In this document: in pieces, positions 10,704 through 21,506 of the stretch
How positions within the stretch are numbered: position 1 is the first letter of the stretch
Layout of the letters: the number at the start of each line of letters is the position of its first letter
Assembly (NCBI GenBank): GCA_017607445.1
Contig: JAEVHH010000004.1
Location: 3,782,001 to 3,846,000 of the forward strand
DNA length: 64,000 nucleotides
Direction of reading: 5' to 3'
Origin: Histoplasma ohiense
Taxonomy: Eukaryota; Ascomycota; Eurotiomycetes; Onygenales; Ajellomycetaceae
Notes under the pieces: model-generated
The model's input: the letters and a program-made list of their open reading frames with translations, nothing else
Database searches by the model: none
Told to the model about the DNA's origin: nothing
Translations under genes and position numbers: made by a program

Positions 10704-12320
10704 CTAGATCGTGTCAAAGTCTCCGCCCGCATCGTCATCATCCAAGTCCCCCTCGACGATCTCCTTGGCTAGTTCTCTCTCCCGTTCACGCGCCTCCTGT
10801 GCATTTTTCAGCTCGAGCCTATGTTGGTTCATGGGGAATCTCATGGCCTGTATTTCGTTTGCCCGGTTAATATCATATATATACCTTGTTATAATATATA
10901 GCGGAAAAGGTCAAGAGAAAATATAACCATACCTTGACACTCTCGTCATGAAGATCCAAACAGAACCGGATGCGCTCATGGAAGACCTCACCGGGCTCCC
11001 CAGTCGCATACACATCTCCCACCTCCTTGCTCTTCATATACCCGTGCTCATGATCCAGTGAAGCTTCGATTACACCGTCCCGGATGGCCTTGGCGACGAT
11101 GTACTCTGCTGACTCTTCACTATCCAATCCTAGACGGAGACAGATATCCCGAAGGGAAATGCGCGTATAAGCCAGAGACATCATACGAATACCAGTCTTG
11201 ATGACATTCTGTCGAAGACGTAGGATAAGTGTGTACGTGCCGTCGCGCCGGAAGGTTGAGCTGTGTTTCTGGACAATGCCGATGAATCCATCTAGGTCGC
11301 CGATGCTGACGGCCTGCACGAGCAGGAAGTAAGGATGCATAGCCCGCTCAAGGGTAGCTTGGCGGAAGATTGCGCGGTCAGGGATATCACCCATCAACAA
11401 CTCGACGACAACGAGGAGCTTAGTGGATGCCTGGTAGAAACCGCCTGCGGTATGGCTCGAGGGGGACTTGCGAGTGGCACCGATTAAATGCTCGTGAGCC
11501 TCAGTGTACTGCAGTTGGATGGCACGGATCCGACCAAGGTAGTAAAGATACCGAGCGATCTGGTTGTTGGGTGCTCCCGGCGGGAATTCTGAACGAGAGA
11601 CGAAGAGGTCTGCTTGGGAGATGTGCGACGTTGACAGGTAATTGCGCAGGAGGAGGGTGGTGATGGTTGCCTGGATGTCTTGGTCCTTTCGAAGAACTGA
11701 AGTTCGCAATGCCTGAAGTAGTGGCTGGCGGATTGAAATAACGGCTGCGGCTGGAGACGGGGGAAGCGGAGCAAGCTGCTCGTAAAAGAGCGAGTAGTAG
11801 AAATAAACACGAGCAGCCAAAGAATCTAAGGTTCTTCTATTGTGTGATCGCACTAGCTCCACAAGGCTACTGGAGAAGTTTGCACCCTGTTCAATGTCCT
11901 TCTTGTCATATAGATAGATCTGGATGAGGATAGCCAAATAGATATCGACCTCAGGAAGAACATCGCGCGTAGCGGGTCCCTTTCCAGGATACCTTGATTC
12001 ACCATCGACATCCATTGGCAAATCAGCGGCAGCATCGGTGAAAGCCGATTTCCTGCCAATGGAAGCTAATAGGAATGATGCCGTTGAATCCGAGGGCTGA
12101 TATGTTTCTACAATGACCTGGGCAAGAAGGTCAGCAGACAGCTGTTTCCGTACCGATGATATCGATCGCAAGGCTCGCAATGTAAACCGGGGATCAAAAT
12201 GGACAACAGCACGTTCGAGCAGTGTGAAATTGCTTTTGATATCTGTTAAAAGAGAAGCGGTAATAAACATGAGTTAGTTGAATCACCATGTCTGCCAGAG
12301 TCATCAAAAGTGGCATAAGG

Positions 12321-12354
<34 letters not shown>

Positions 12355-12932
12355 CCAATAATACCTGATAAGGCTTTCTCCCTGGGATCAACTTGCACCT
12401 CAACCTCAGCCTCGTCCTCATCCTCTGCCTCATTCATGGTGATATCGTGCTGATGTTGTTCGGGTTCTCCTGATAACCTGGAGCCCTTGGATGGTGGCAC
12501 CACCACGGTCATCCCGTCATCAGACTCACCTCCTCCTTCACGTTGATTTTTCTGGGTGGCAGATCCATTGATATCAGCGTCGTCTTCTGCCATTTCCACA
12601 TCCTCCGTCCCGTTGACATTGTTGACGCCATTCTCGACGGGGTCTGAGCCGCCGTTGGTGTGAGGAGCAGTCTGATCGTTTTCAGCAACCATCTTCTTTG
12701 CAGCAGATGTGGATGCTGAAGTCGAAGTTGGTGTTGGTGTTGAGCTAGCGGTATTGGAGGACGATGTCTTCTTGCCAGAGGCAGCAGCTGTCTTCCCCCG
12801 GGCAGAGGATCTGGTAGTAGGAGGAGCCGGCTTATCTTTGGAATTCTGGGAAGTAGAGTTTGAGCGATGTTTTTCTCCGTTAGCTGAGGTGTCCGACTTG
12901 TTGGACCTCAGGGAACGCCTTTCAGCAGGCAT
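10704..12932 (-). CDS. rpn3: 26S proteasome non-ATPase regulatory subunit Rpn3
   Basis: Rpn3 is a PCI-domain subunit of the lid of the 19S regulatory particle. Exons are 12365-12932, 10933-12242 and 10704-10847 (2022 nt, 673 aa). Introns are 122 nt (GTATTA..CAG) and 85 nt (GTATGG..CAG), all in phase. The start MPAERRSLRSNKSD is followed by about 150 residues of Ser/Thr/Pro/acidic low complexity. The helical core comes next (IKSNFTLLERAVVHFDPRF, ARVYFYYSLFYEQL, NYLSTSHISQADLFVS, QIARYLYYLGRIRAIQLQY). The PCI region includes TYTLILRLRQNVIKTGIRMM and YTRISLRDICLRLGLDS. The last exon is charged and ends acidic with DDDDAGGDFDTI. The frame stays open upstream to 13166, so a longer start is possible; 12932 gives the usual fungal N-terminus. 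A 33-nt A-run on the plus strand (T-run on the coding strand) sits in the first intron. Confidence 0.93.
12321..12353. repeat. 33-bp poly(A) tract within rpn3 intron 1
   Basis: Thirty-three consecutive A on the plus strand read as a T-run in the rpn3 pre-mRNA, about 80 nt before the 3' splice site. Fungal introns often have pyrimidine-rich stretches, but this length is unusual. Confidence 0.9.
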
Positions 12933-13682
12933 ATTGGAGACTCTGAAGGTGAGTAGCTTGTTGGGCGTACTACTCGGCGCCTGTGCAAAAGTTGGAACTG
13001 GGGGATGGAGCTGGCGACTGGCAGCTTGGAAGGGAAGAGGCGACAAAGCAAAGAAAGGAGAGTGTGAAACAGAGTACAGTGACAAAAGAGCCGTAGGGGG
13101 AAGGGAGCTAGCAGGAACGTAGAGCGTCTGGGGGGCGTGGATGGGGAGGGCAGACAGCAACGACAATGCTGTGTCGAGGTGATGTTTGAGGTGGTCGACA
13201 GAAGAAGGCGACGGAACAGGCAGGCCGGGTTGGGTTAGGCGTGGCGGGCGATGGGCGGGCTGGGCTGGGCCGGTTTATGTGGTGTTGCGCTGCTGGAAGG
13301 GCTATGCCGCAGCTAGGCTGGGCCGAGGCTAGGCTGACTCAGCAGCTCCGCGTACCGACCAGTCAGCACAACAGCTGCCTGGGTCAGCAGCCGTGGTCAG
13401 TCGGTCGCCAGTGGCGAGGAGCCGCCGCTGAATGGTGAGCAGCTGCGATTTTGTTGTTGATACCAGGGGGTTGGAGATCACCGGTCGCGTCGTTGATCGT
13501 ATAGCTTCGTTTGGACCTTCGATGTGCTGGTCTTGGCGTGGAGGCAATTGATATCAACTCCGTTCCCAGAGTGCCTCATTATCCCCGGTTCATACCGTGT
13601 GAATCAGATTTAATAGCATACCTCTATAATCTACTCTAATTGAGATTGAATTTTGATTCCCGTTCGCTTACCCCCTTCACCA
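12933..13682. promoter_or_regulatory. Shared divergent promoter region rpn3 / spc34
   Basis: About 750 bp separate the two start codons, which point away from each other, so both promoters must lie here. The segment 13215-13430 is GC-rich with imperfect repeats of gggctgggc and cagcagc type. I could not assign a TATA box or a proteasome-associated control element by eye. Confidence 0.5.
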
Positions 13683-14637
13683 ATGGGTCTCCTTGAAAGC
13701 CATCTAGAGCAGATCTCCCTCTCTGCAGCTGCCATCGCGGATCTCCCGTATGAGACAATTCGCCCAACCTTATATCATTTATCGCTCATATATTTGACAC
13801 TCGCTAACATATTTACACAGTTTCCCCCCTCCCAAAATCTTCGCAAATGCTATGCTCGGCCCCCATGACATCACAACCCTAATCCGCGACACAGAGCCCC
13901 ACGAACGAGCCCTGTTCTCCATTAACCTCTCTGCCAATTCTCAACCCCGCATCACCTCTGCTTCTTCAGCAAACTCCCAAAGAAGAGCTACCCGTAGAGT
14001 CACCACTGCTGCGTCTGGGTCTTCATTCCCGGATCTAGTCCTTCCCCTTCCCCATGAGGGAGGAGACTCCATGGCCAGTCGCATATATGCCGCAAAACAC
14101 AACAAAAGCCAATCCGCCGTAACCCAGGTCCTCGGTGGAGATATGGTAGATGAGATTAAGAAGTCGAGAGGTGAAGTTGATGTCAAGGTGTTGCTAAGGG
14201 GAGCAGAGATGTTGTGTAATGTCTAGTGAGTTTATACCTCTGCATGTTCCCACCCATCCATCGTGTTGACTGATTTGCGCGTCTAATCTCTCCTTTTGCT
14301 GTCTACCAGCCCTATCCCCGGCGCCCAAGAACAAATATCCACCCTCCGCCACCGCCATGAGCATCTTTCCGCTTCCATCACGCATCTGGAGTCGCGCATT
14401 GAAGAGCAAGCCGCTCAGTTGCAGCGGATGAACCGCTCGCAAGATTATTCCAGTGATTACGACCCTGCAGAGCTGGAAACCAGCATCGAAGTTCTTAATG
14501 CGGAAGTATCTCCGCACGTCACGGAGGAAGACCTGCATCGCGAGATACTTGAGATTCATGAATTAGAAGCCCGAAAACAGAAGTTAGAAGAGCGGATGAC
14601 GGGAATGGAGAGGGATCTGGGCGAGTTGATGAGATGA
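13683..14637 (+). CDS. spc34: DASH complex subunit Spc34
   Basis: Spc34 is part of the DASH/Dam1 ring that couples kinetochores to spindle microtubules. Exons are 13683-13747, 13821-14225 and 14310-14637 (798 nt, 265 aa). The introns are 73 nt and 84 nt with good GT..CAG borders. The join reads MGLLESHLEQISL...ADLPFPPPKIFANAMLGPHD, the diagnostic N-terminus of this family, followed by ITTLIRDTEPHERALF. The middle is Ser/Arg/Thr-rich (13960-14040). The C-terminal third is a predicted coiled coil (STLRHRHEHLSASITHLESR through LEERMTGMERDLGELM), as expected for a DASH subunit. It is transcribed divergently from rpn3. Confidence 0.92.
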
Positions 14638-15568
14638 ACAAACAGGGTAGGGAAGGAGATGCTATGTACATGTACAATGTGTGAGGTTTTTATTGGCTTT
14701 TTAACGTCTACACTTTCATATTATATTATCCTGATCGTAGATCTGGTGTGGGGTTATCTCTACACTCATTAACCCAGTCATCACCTACTGATGTGTGATG
14801 CATACGGGAAAGAGGAAACTCAGTTGCGCTTGCTGGTATCCTACCTTACAGCTGCCCATATCCGGCCGGAAATCGGCGTTTGAGAGTGAGGTTGATGTGT
14901 TGGTGACGGATGGATAGGGTGGGGAAGGGGAATGAAACAACCGCTGCTCCGAGAAAGATTCTCACACCGACCCCTCCATCCACTGTATGCAGCAATGGAT
15001 TTTGTTGGCTAAAAGAGCGGCAGAGCGCGAAGCCACATTCCTGGCTGTTTCCTAAGCAGTCGCATTGCTAGGTGTATATTTTGTGTCTAGAAAGCATGCT
15101 TAAAGATAGGGTTATGGGTACTCTTAGCCACCAATTCCTACAGTTTCAAACGACGGTAATGGATGTATCTGTCTTGGTATATTACTTGATGATAATGCCC
15201 GAGCATTGCAAGGACAAGGAAATGAAGCCATTCTCTGAAAATGAATATCGAAGCCTCTTGAACCTCAAGTGAGGATTTAATATAGATCCATAACTATCTT
15301 TCCCTGTATTTGAAAGTCCGCGCCAAGACTTGTCCTGATTGGGCAATTTCCAACATCAACTCTTCGTGTCGAACCAACTCTCCTTTGGCTGCCAATATAG
15401 CTAGCTACATGTCGGCTATCCTCCACCATATTATTCTTATCATTCCTTTCAACTCCAAGGTATATATATACACTATTCTTAACTGCATCCTGAAATCGTA
15501 CGTGGAGGAGCGAGCCGACCTTGAAACCACCGCTGGGAAGTGCCTGTCGCTGCCAAACAGCTGCAACG
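14638..15568. other. spc34 3' flank and taf12 5' flank
   Basis: About 930 bp on the same strand hold the spc34 3' UTR and the taf12 promoter. A tgtacatgtaca palindrome lies at 14664-14676. Short ORFs here have no coding features. A T/C-rich stretch precedes the taf12 start. Confidence 0.5.
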
Positions 15569-17751
15569 ATGGAATCCTCCGCCTCATCGAACCAGCCCAA
15601 CCCGCCTAATAACAATCCCAATAACCCCCCGAACCAGGGCTCTGCTACCATTCCTGCAGCCCAGCAACAGAACCTAATCCGCACTGATCAAGTCCAGAAA
15701 CTCCCGCACCTGACCGATGCGATGAAAGCAGCAAATACGCAGGCTGTGCGGAGCCTGTGGGAGACGATCAATGCAAATGCTGCGGGTACCCCCGAGTATA
15801 ACGCCGCCCATGCAAAGTTAGCTGGTATTTCACAGACTCTCATGCGCCAGATGAAGTCGTTTCAGTATCGACAGATGCAGCTTCAGCAGCAGCAGAAACA
15901 AATGCAGCAGGTGCAGCAGCAGGGTCAAGGACAAGCGCAGGGGAAGAGTGAAGACGCACAGCCGCCCCAGGTGCCGCCCCAGTTGTCGCAACAACCACAA
16001 CAGTCACGGCAACCTCTGGGTGCAACACAGTTTCAACAGCTCCTGCCGCAGATACAAGCTAAAGTGAATGGTTTGAGTTTCGTATATCCGCCCAAGGTCG
16101 ACAAGGCACAGGCTGAAGCGTGGCTGAATGATGCCAAGTTGCGATATGGCATCGCGTTGCAAAAGCAGGAGTTGGGCAAAGCAAAACTGAACGAGTTACG
16201 CCAGGCATACCAGCAGCGGCAGAGTGCAGGGAATTTGACTCCGGAGGAGATGCAGGATTTCAAGAATCGGCAGGTGGCCGCTAACAAGCTGTTCCAGGAG
16301 GGAAGCGAGTTCCTTATCAAGTTTAAAGAACAACAAGACTCTTTTCGAGTTGGGCAGTCACAGGCGCAGACGCAAACGCAGTCACAGCCACAGCAGGCGC
16401 CACAACAGCAAACATCAAATGCGCAACAAAATAGACCTGTCGTCGGTGGTCCCGCTCCCACAGTTCCGCAACAACAGCAACAGCCACAGGGTCCGACTGT
16501 GAAAACCGAGCCGGGCTTGCCTGATGGGTCCCGTCCACCAGCTCAAGTTTCTACTAATGGGCCATCTCCCTACACTATTACCTCTGCTGTAGCTGCGCGA
16601 AACCAGGCTGGCCAAACCATCATGTCTCCTGCCACTTCACAGGCGGGTCAACCCACTTCACAACCACCTCAAATCACCGGGCAACCTCAACAATCCACAG
16701 CTCAGAACCCTCTACCACAGTCACAACCACCTTTTCCCCAACACCCATCACAAACCGAGTCCTCCAGCACTCCGTTATCCACTACCTCAACCCAGAACAT
16801 CGCGGGCCATCCCCAAGGCCCACCTCGGCCCCTCTCCCAGGAAGCTGCCTTCCAGCAATCTGCCCAAAACTACTCAAACTCAACTCAACAACAGACACCC
16901 ATTCAACAACAGCCGCAGCAGCAACCGCAGTCGCAACCACAGCAACCGCAACCTCAGCAACAGCAACAGCCGCAGCAACCGCAACCGCAACCGCAACAAC
17001 AACAACAACAGCAGCAACAACAACAGCCTCAGCCTCCTAACACCCACCCCCACCCTCAGGGATACGCGCACAATCGAACTGATAGCAGTTCGCGGAGCGT
17101 GCACATGGCCATTCCCAAGACCCTGAACGTCAAACCTCCCGAACCCGTATCCATGGGTCCCGCGCGTCCTACGTTATCCGGTGGACCCAGCCATGGCGCG
17201 ATGGGAGTGATGAGCCAACCAGCTATTCAAAAGCATCCGGGCTATGTACTCGAGGGGGAGGGGCAGCATGTACTTAGCAAGAAAATGTTGGATGTACTTG
17301 TGAAACAGGTAACCGGGGGAGGGGAAGGGCAGGGGCTTACACCTGATGCGGAAGAGGTATTATTTCTATTTTACTATTATTTGCACAGTATCTCTACCAA
17401 CGTTACTTCTCCGAAATTATACCCTCCATCTCTCTTTCTCTCTCACACACACCTTTATAAGACACCTAACTAACAACGCTTAAAAACCCTATTCAGTTCA
17501 TTCTCCAAATGGCAGATGACTTCGTCGACGACGTCATCACTGCAGCATGCCGCTTGGCTAAACTCCGCCCGGCGTCAACGCTTGATATCCGCGATATCCA
17601 ACTCATCCTCGAACGTAACTATAACATGCGCATTCCAGGGTTCTCATCAGATGACCTGCGTACGGTGAAGAAGCCGCACCCTACACAGGGCTGGACTCAA
17701 AAGATGTCGGCTATTCAGGCTGCGAAGGTTACGCAGGGGAGGGCTGAATAA
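15569..17751 (+). CDS. taf12: TFIID/SAGA subunit Taf12 (histone-fold protein)
   Basis: Taf12 pairs with Taf4 in TFIID and with Ada1 in SAGA through an H2B-like histone fold. Exons are 15569-17356 and 17497-17751 (2043 nt, 680 aa), with a 140-nt intron GTATTA..CAG. The first 560 residues are very Gln/Pro/Ser-rich; a dense polyQ/QP tract lies at about 16900-17035. A moderately conserved segment lies near residues 30-110 (LTDAMKAANTQAVRSLWETI). The histone fold starts at VLSKKMLDVLVKQV, crosses the intron (PDAEE|FILQMADDFVDDVI) and runs through ACRLAKLRPASTLDIRDIQL to ERNYNMRIPGF. The tail VKKPHPTQGWTQKM is typical of fungal Taf12. The ORF is open 48 nt upstream of this start, but 15569 (MESSASSNQPN) is the best ATG. 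Confidence 0.93.
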
Positions 17752-18553
17752 ACAATTTCTTGTTCTTATTTGGGTTTTCTTGTTAGCTGGTAGGGTCATC
17801 AACCGGATTTTTGCGGATTCTTGCGGATTCTTGCGAAGCGTTGGGGCTTGAGCCTTGGGACTGAGGCGCTATAAGGATGTCGTTCTCGTTGCCCGTGTTG
17901 ATGGATGGATGGGGACTGAATGACAAACACGTGGGGAGATGTAATGGATTTTAGTTTTGACTCTCTAAGATGTTTTCTTTTCTCCTCCAGTTTCATTTTC
18001 GTAATGTTATGGATTATACGTACCTGGGCTGGCATTCTGTTTCTTTTTCTTATGGCATTTCTCCTTTTAATTATATGTCTCTTTGCTTGGAAAGCTTCTT
18101 ACAAAAACTCCGGGTATGTCATCAGCGAAACATCAGCATGGTAACTTTCTAGCTTGAGATACAGTTTATAGTTGCGGCAACGGATGAATGGACGGACAGA
18201 TTAGGAGGGGTTGCAAGTTTTCTCGAGGTCTGGGGTTTTTATTGCTTACGCTTTGATGCTTCCTCCTTCCCCTTTCTCCCTTCTTCTCCTTTCTATCTAC
18301 ATTCTGTTTTCCCCCGCCTGGCATCGTGAGAAAATTTAGTTGGTGAGTGATTGTGATTTAATACGATCAATACTTGTTACACCTGACTATATATTTCGAT
18401 TTTCTAAATGGATAGGCCTTCTATGTGTATATTGAGAGGGGTGGGATGAAAGTTTTAAATTGGGCTTTGAAAATCCAGAGGCATCATAGACGCTGCGTAA
18501 GATCGCAACAATATTGAGGACAGTGAACTCTGGAGATAAATTTTAGTAATAAT

Positions 18554-18590
<37 letters not shown>

Positions 18591-18687
18591 AAATTGCTAT
18601 AGCTAATTGAACTATCGTTGTACCAAATCCAATAACTTGGACAAAATCATAACCAACGCATCATAGCTTCGACAGGGGAAAATCTAA
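17752..18687. other. Convergent 3' region between taf12 and the chitinase gene
   Basis: Both flanking genes end here. A short direct repeat (gattcttgcg, twice near 17815-17835) and a 31-nt poly(A) run at 18556-18586 are present. No gene is supported. Confidence 0.55.
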
Positions 18688-20486
18688 CTACTGAAATCCC
18701 TTCTTCATATTCTCATATCGACTAACCGGATAGGCCAATAAATTCATACTGTGATCCAGATTCCTGGCTCCTCCAAACCCTTCGACTGTCTTTGCAATCA
18801 GACTCCGTTTGCTCCCTATTGGAGCATCACCGCTAAGCTCCCACCACATCCCACCCCCCATCCCCCTTCGGCGAATGTAATCCACTTTCGCCGCCGCAAT
18901 CGTCGGTGTATCATAGCTAATCATCTTCCTGGCAGTCTTATCGTAACTCCAGCTAGCCAATAGCTCGTGGTCATTCATCTCCACACTACCCTGCTGCGGC
19001 AGGACCTTATAGTCCCACACTCCATTCTCCCACGATCCCTGCCCGACCCCTTGGAACGGCTTCCCGGGGCCATCAGTATTTTCAAACGCACGGCCATACA
19101 GCGGCAAGCCGAAGACGAGCTTCTTCGGATGCACGCCGCCGGCGACGTAAGCGGTGATGGCCTCATCGGCATTGAACGGGGTCGACTCCGGCACGCTCTT
19201 TGATGGAAACACATTGGCCATGTGGCCCGCGTTATTATCCCAGCTACCCGCAAAGTCGTAGCACATCATGTTCCAGAAGTCGAGATGCACGTCCATCTCT
19301 GCCATGCGCAGCTTCTTGTAATTGCTCGGGCCGCAGGGGACGGCAACTGTCAGTAGTAACCGTTTGCCCTGCGCGTGCTGGGCTGCGTAGCTATCCAGTG
19401 CTCGTCTGGTCTCTTGCAGTAGGAGGACGAAGTTGTGTGCCTGTGCGTCGTCCTGTGGGTATTCCCAGTCGATATCGATGCCGTCGAAGCCGAGATCTGC
19501 GAGGAGTTTGACGGCGGTGCGGGCAAAAGTTTGTCGGCCCGTGGGTGTGGAGGCGGGCGCGGGGAAATTTGCGCTGTAGGTCCAGCCGCCGATGGAGAGG
19601 AGGGTTTTTAGATGTCTGTAATGCTTTTTTAGGAGGTAAAGCTGTTTAACGCAACCGTAGACGTTCTCCCCTGATTCGTCCCAGGAGTCACCGGGGTAGT
19701 GCTTTTCCAGATCGGAGTATGTGTCACTTAGGTAGCTGGCGACCGGCGGGTTAGCTTAATGTTTTGTACAGTCCTTTGTCGGGTGATGGTGACTTATTTG
19801 CATTGGACATACACTTCACCGGAATCTGGTTTGACGTTTGCGAAGGAATCTATAAGTTATAATTAACATATATTTAGCTGTTGTAGGTACTGTACTTTCC
19901 GGACTCATATTATATTTTTATATGGTTTCTTCACTCTACTTTTACCTACACAAAATATGCGTGAGATGATTCCCGGGGATATCTAGAGGTTGATAGTTAC
20001 GTCCATATATACCCTAGCAAAACAATCATAGTTAGTTATTGACCAGAGTTGTTATTCCCTTCAGAAGAGTATAGTATCCAATTGAATTGCATAGACCAGT
20101 ATACATCAAAACTATTTTTGCTAGAGAGAGAGAGAGAGAGAGAGAGAGAGCAAAAGGCTTACCCAATTAGTGAAATACCCAACCGTTTTAAATCCCTCAT
20201 TGTTAGGGTTCAGTTCAACCGGCGGCGGAAGAGAAGGAAGCACTGAAGGGGCCGGCGGAGCGGCGGCGGGGGCCCCTCCACCCTCCTGCTGGGGCGGAAC
20301 ATTGGCAGCAGCAGGAGCGGAATTGGCGGGAGCATCTCTGCCGGGGATATTCAAAACCTGGCCAACTTCGATCTGGCTGGGGTCTGATACCTGCGAGTTT
20401 GCGGCAATCAGAGCGTCAAGCGAGATACCGTGAGCAACAGCGATTTCCCACATGGAGTCTCCGCTGGCAACGGTGTAGGTGGACAT
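18688..20486 (-). CDS. LysM-domain GH18 chitinase without a signal peptide
   Basis: Exons are 20163-20486, 19950-20013, 19813-19849 (37 nt) and 18688-19735 (1473 nt, 490 aa). Introns start GTAAGC, GTAGGT and GTATGT and all phases agree. Residues 2-48 form a LysM domain (YTVASGDSMWEIAVAHGIS, ending EVGQVLNIPG), a fold that binds chitin or peptidoglycan. An Ala/Pro-rich linker follows, then a GH18 barrel: TVGYFTNW, HILYSFANVKP, the SxGG motif LLSIGGWTYSANF, and the catalytic loop LGFDGIDIDWEYP with the acid/base Glu. Later come MCYDFAGSWD, LPLYGRAF and GMGGGMWWELSGD. GH18 enzymes cleave beta-1,4-GlcNAc chains with retention. The N-terminus MSTYTVASG has no secretory signal, so the product is probably intracellular or leaves by a non-classical route, like the ChiB-type class. 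The closest family is the bacterial-like fungal class V chitinases. Expression may use the TATA element at 20598-20605. Confidence 0.9.
20123..20150. repeat. (GA)n tract in chitinase intron 1
   Basis: Fourteen AG units lie just downstream of the first 5' splice site of the chitinase gene (minus strand reads CT). Length changes here would not affect coding. Confidence 0.9.
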
Positions 20487-21506
20487 GATTGAGACTAATT
20501 GGTCGAAATGTGCAAGGTATTGAGTGTATCAAAGCCGTGTGAAATTAGTCCCCGGGATTCTGAACGTAGTAAAGGGGATTGAATTGTTTAATTCAGGTTT
20601 ATATATGAAATTTGATAAAGCTCTGTGTCACCGCGGTCGCTGTTGATATTGCGGGGTGGAATTGCTGGAGCATCCACGGCCTGGAAATCGCTGGCGGGGT
20701 GGTGGGGGCATTCGTCTGCATGTCCCTTGGCTCGAAAGGCTAGGCCCTCAGCCCACCGCTTTGGCCCCTAAATTCGGGACCTGCTCCCCCGAAAGACCCC
20801 TGGACGGACCCTGGAACGTCGCCGGAACGCCGAACCTGTCCCCAAGGATAACTTGAAAATATTCGTATCTGTGGCTGTTTGCAACAGGTCTTTTTCGTAT
20901 GTACATGTACTGTACATGTACGTACGACTTTCATGGTCCTTGAGGTAGTATTATAATAACAATAACATTCGTGATTGGCAAGAAATTGCAAACGTCTACT
21001 CCGTACCAGAGCGATTTAATGCACCTTCTAGGGCAATTTCTGGTCTTCAGCTGCTGTTGGAGCACAGCCTTGCCCAAATGCAACGGGAGGAACCCGCCGT
21101 ACTTTGTAGGTTCAATTCGCGTATAATTTCCCGAGTCATCTGCGCCCATGAACATGAACCAGAAGCTATCCAGATGACCACAGCGACCGAAGTCCAACGT
21201 TGCTCAGCCTCTCAGATGCCTACGCAGGCAGGTCAATCGCTGAGCAACTCTGTGCTTGGCCGCCGCTAAGAGCTCGTTTTGGTTCAACAGAACAGCGGCT
21301 GATCTTGTCAGCCACAGAAGGCCAATACACAAGCGTGCTGGTCTTAAAAAATGATGATCATAAATAGTTTTCACCTCCCACTCATAGCTCGTATTCCTCG
21401 AATGTTGATTTCTGTATCGACGGCCCCGAATATCCATTCTCCCAGGGTTATGTCTCGTTATTTCATGCAGGAATTAATAGATTAATTTCACTTCTATGCT
21501 TCCAGG
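20487..21506. promoter_or_regulatory. Divergent promoter region: chitinase / CorA-like gene
   Basis: About 1 kb separates two start codons pointing away from each other. The segment contains a minus-strand TATATAAA (20598-20605) and a nested palindrome of gtacatgtac units (20901-20922). I see no further gene; short ORFs lack coding character. Confidence 0.5.
20598..20605 (-). promoter_or_regulatory. Putative TATA box of the chitinase gene
   Basis: The minus strand reads TATATAAA about 115 nt upstream of the chitinase start codon, a reasonable spacing for a fungal TATA element with a short 5' UTR. It is matched by consensus only. Confidence 0.4.
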
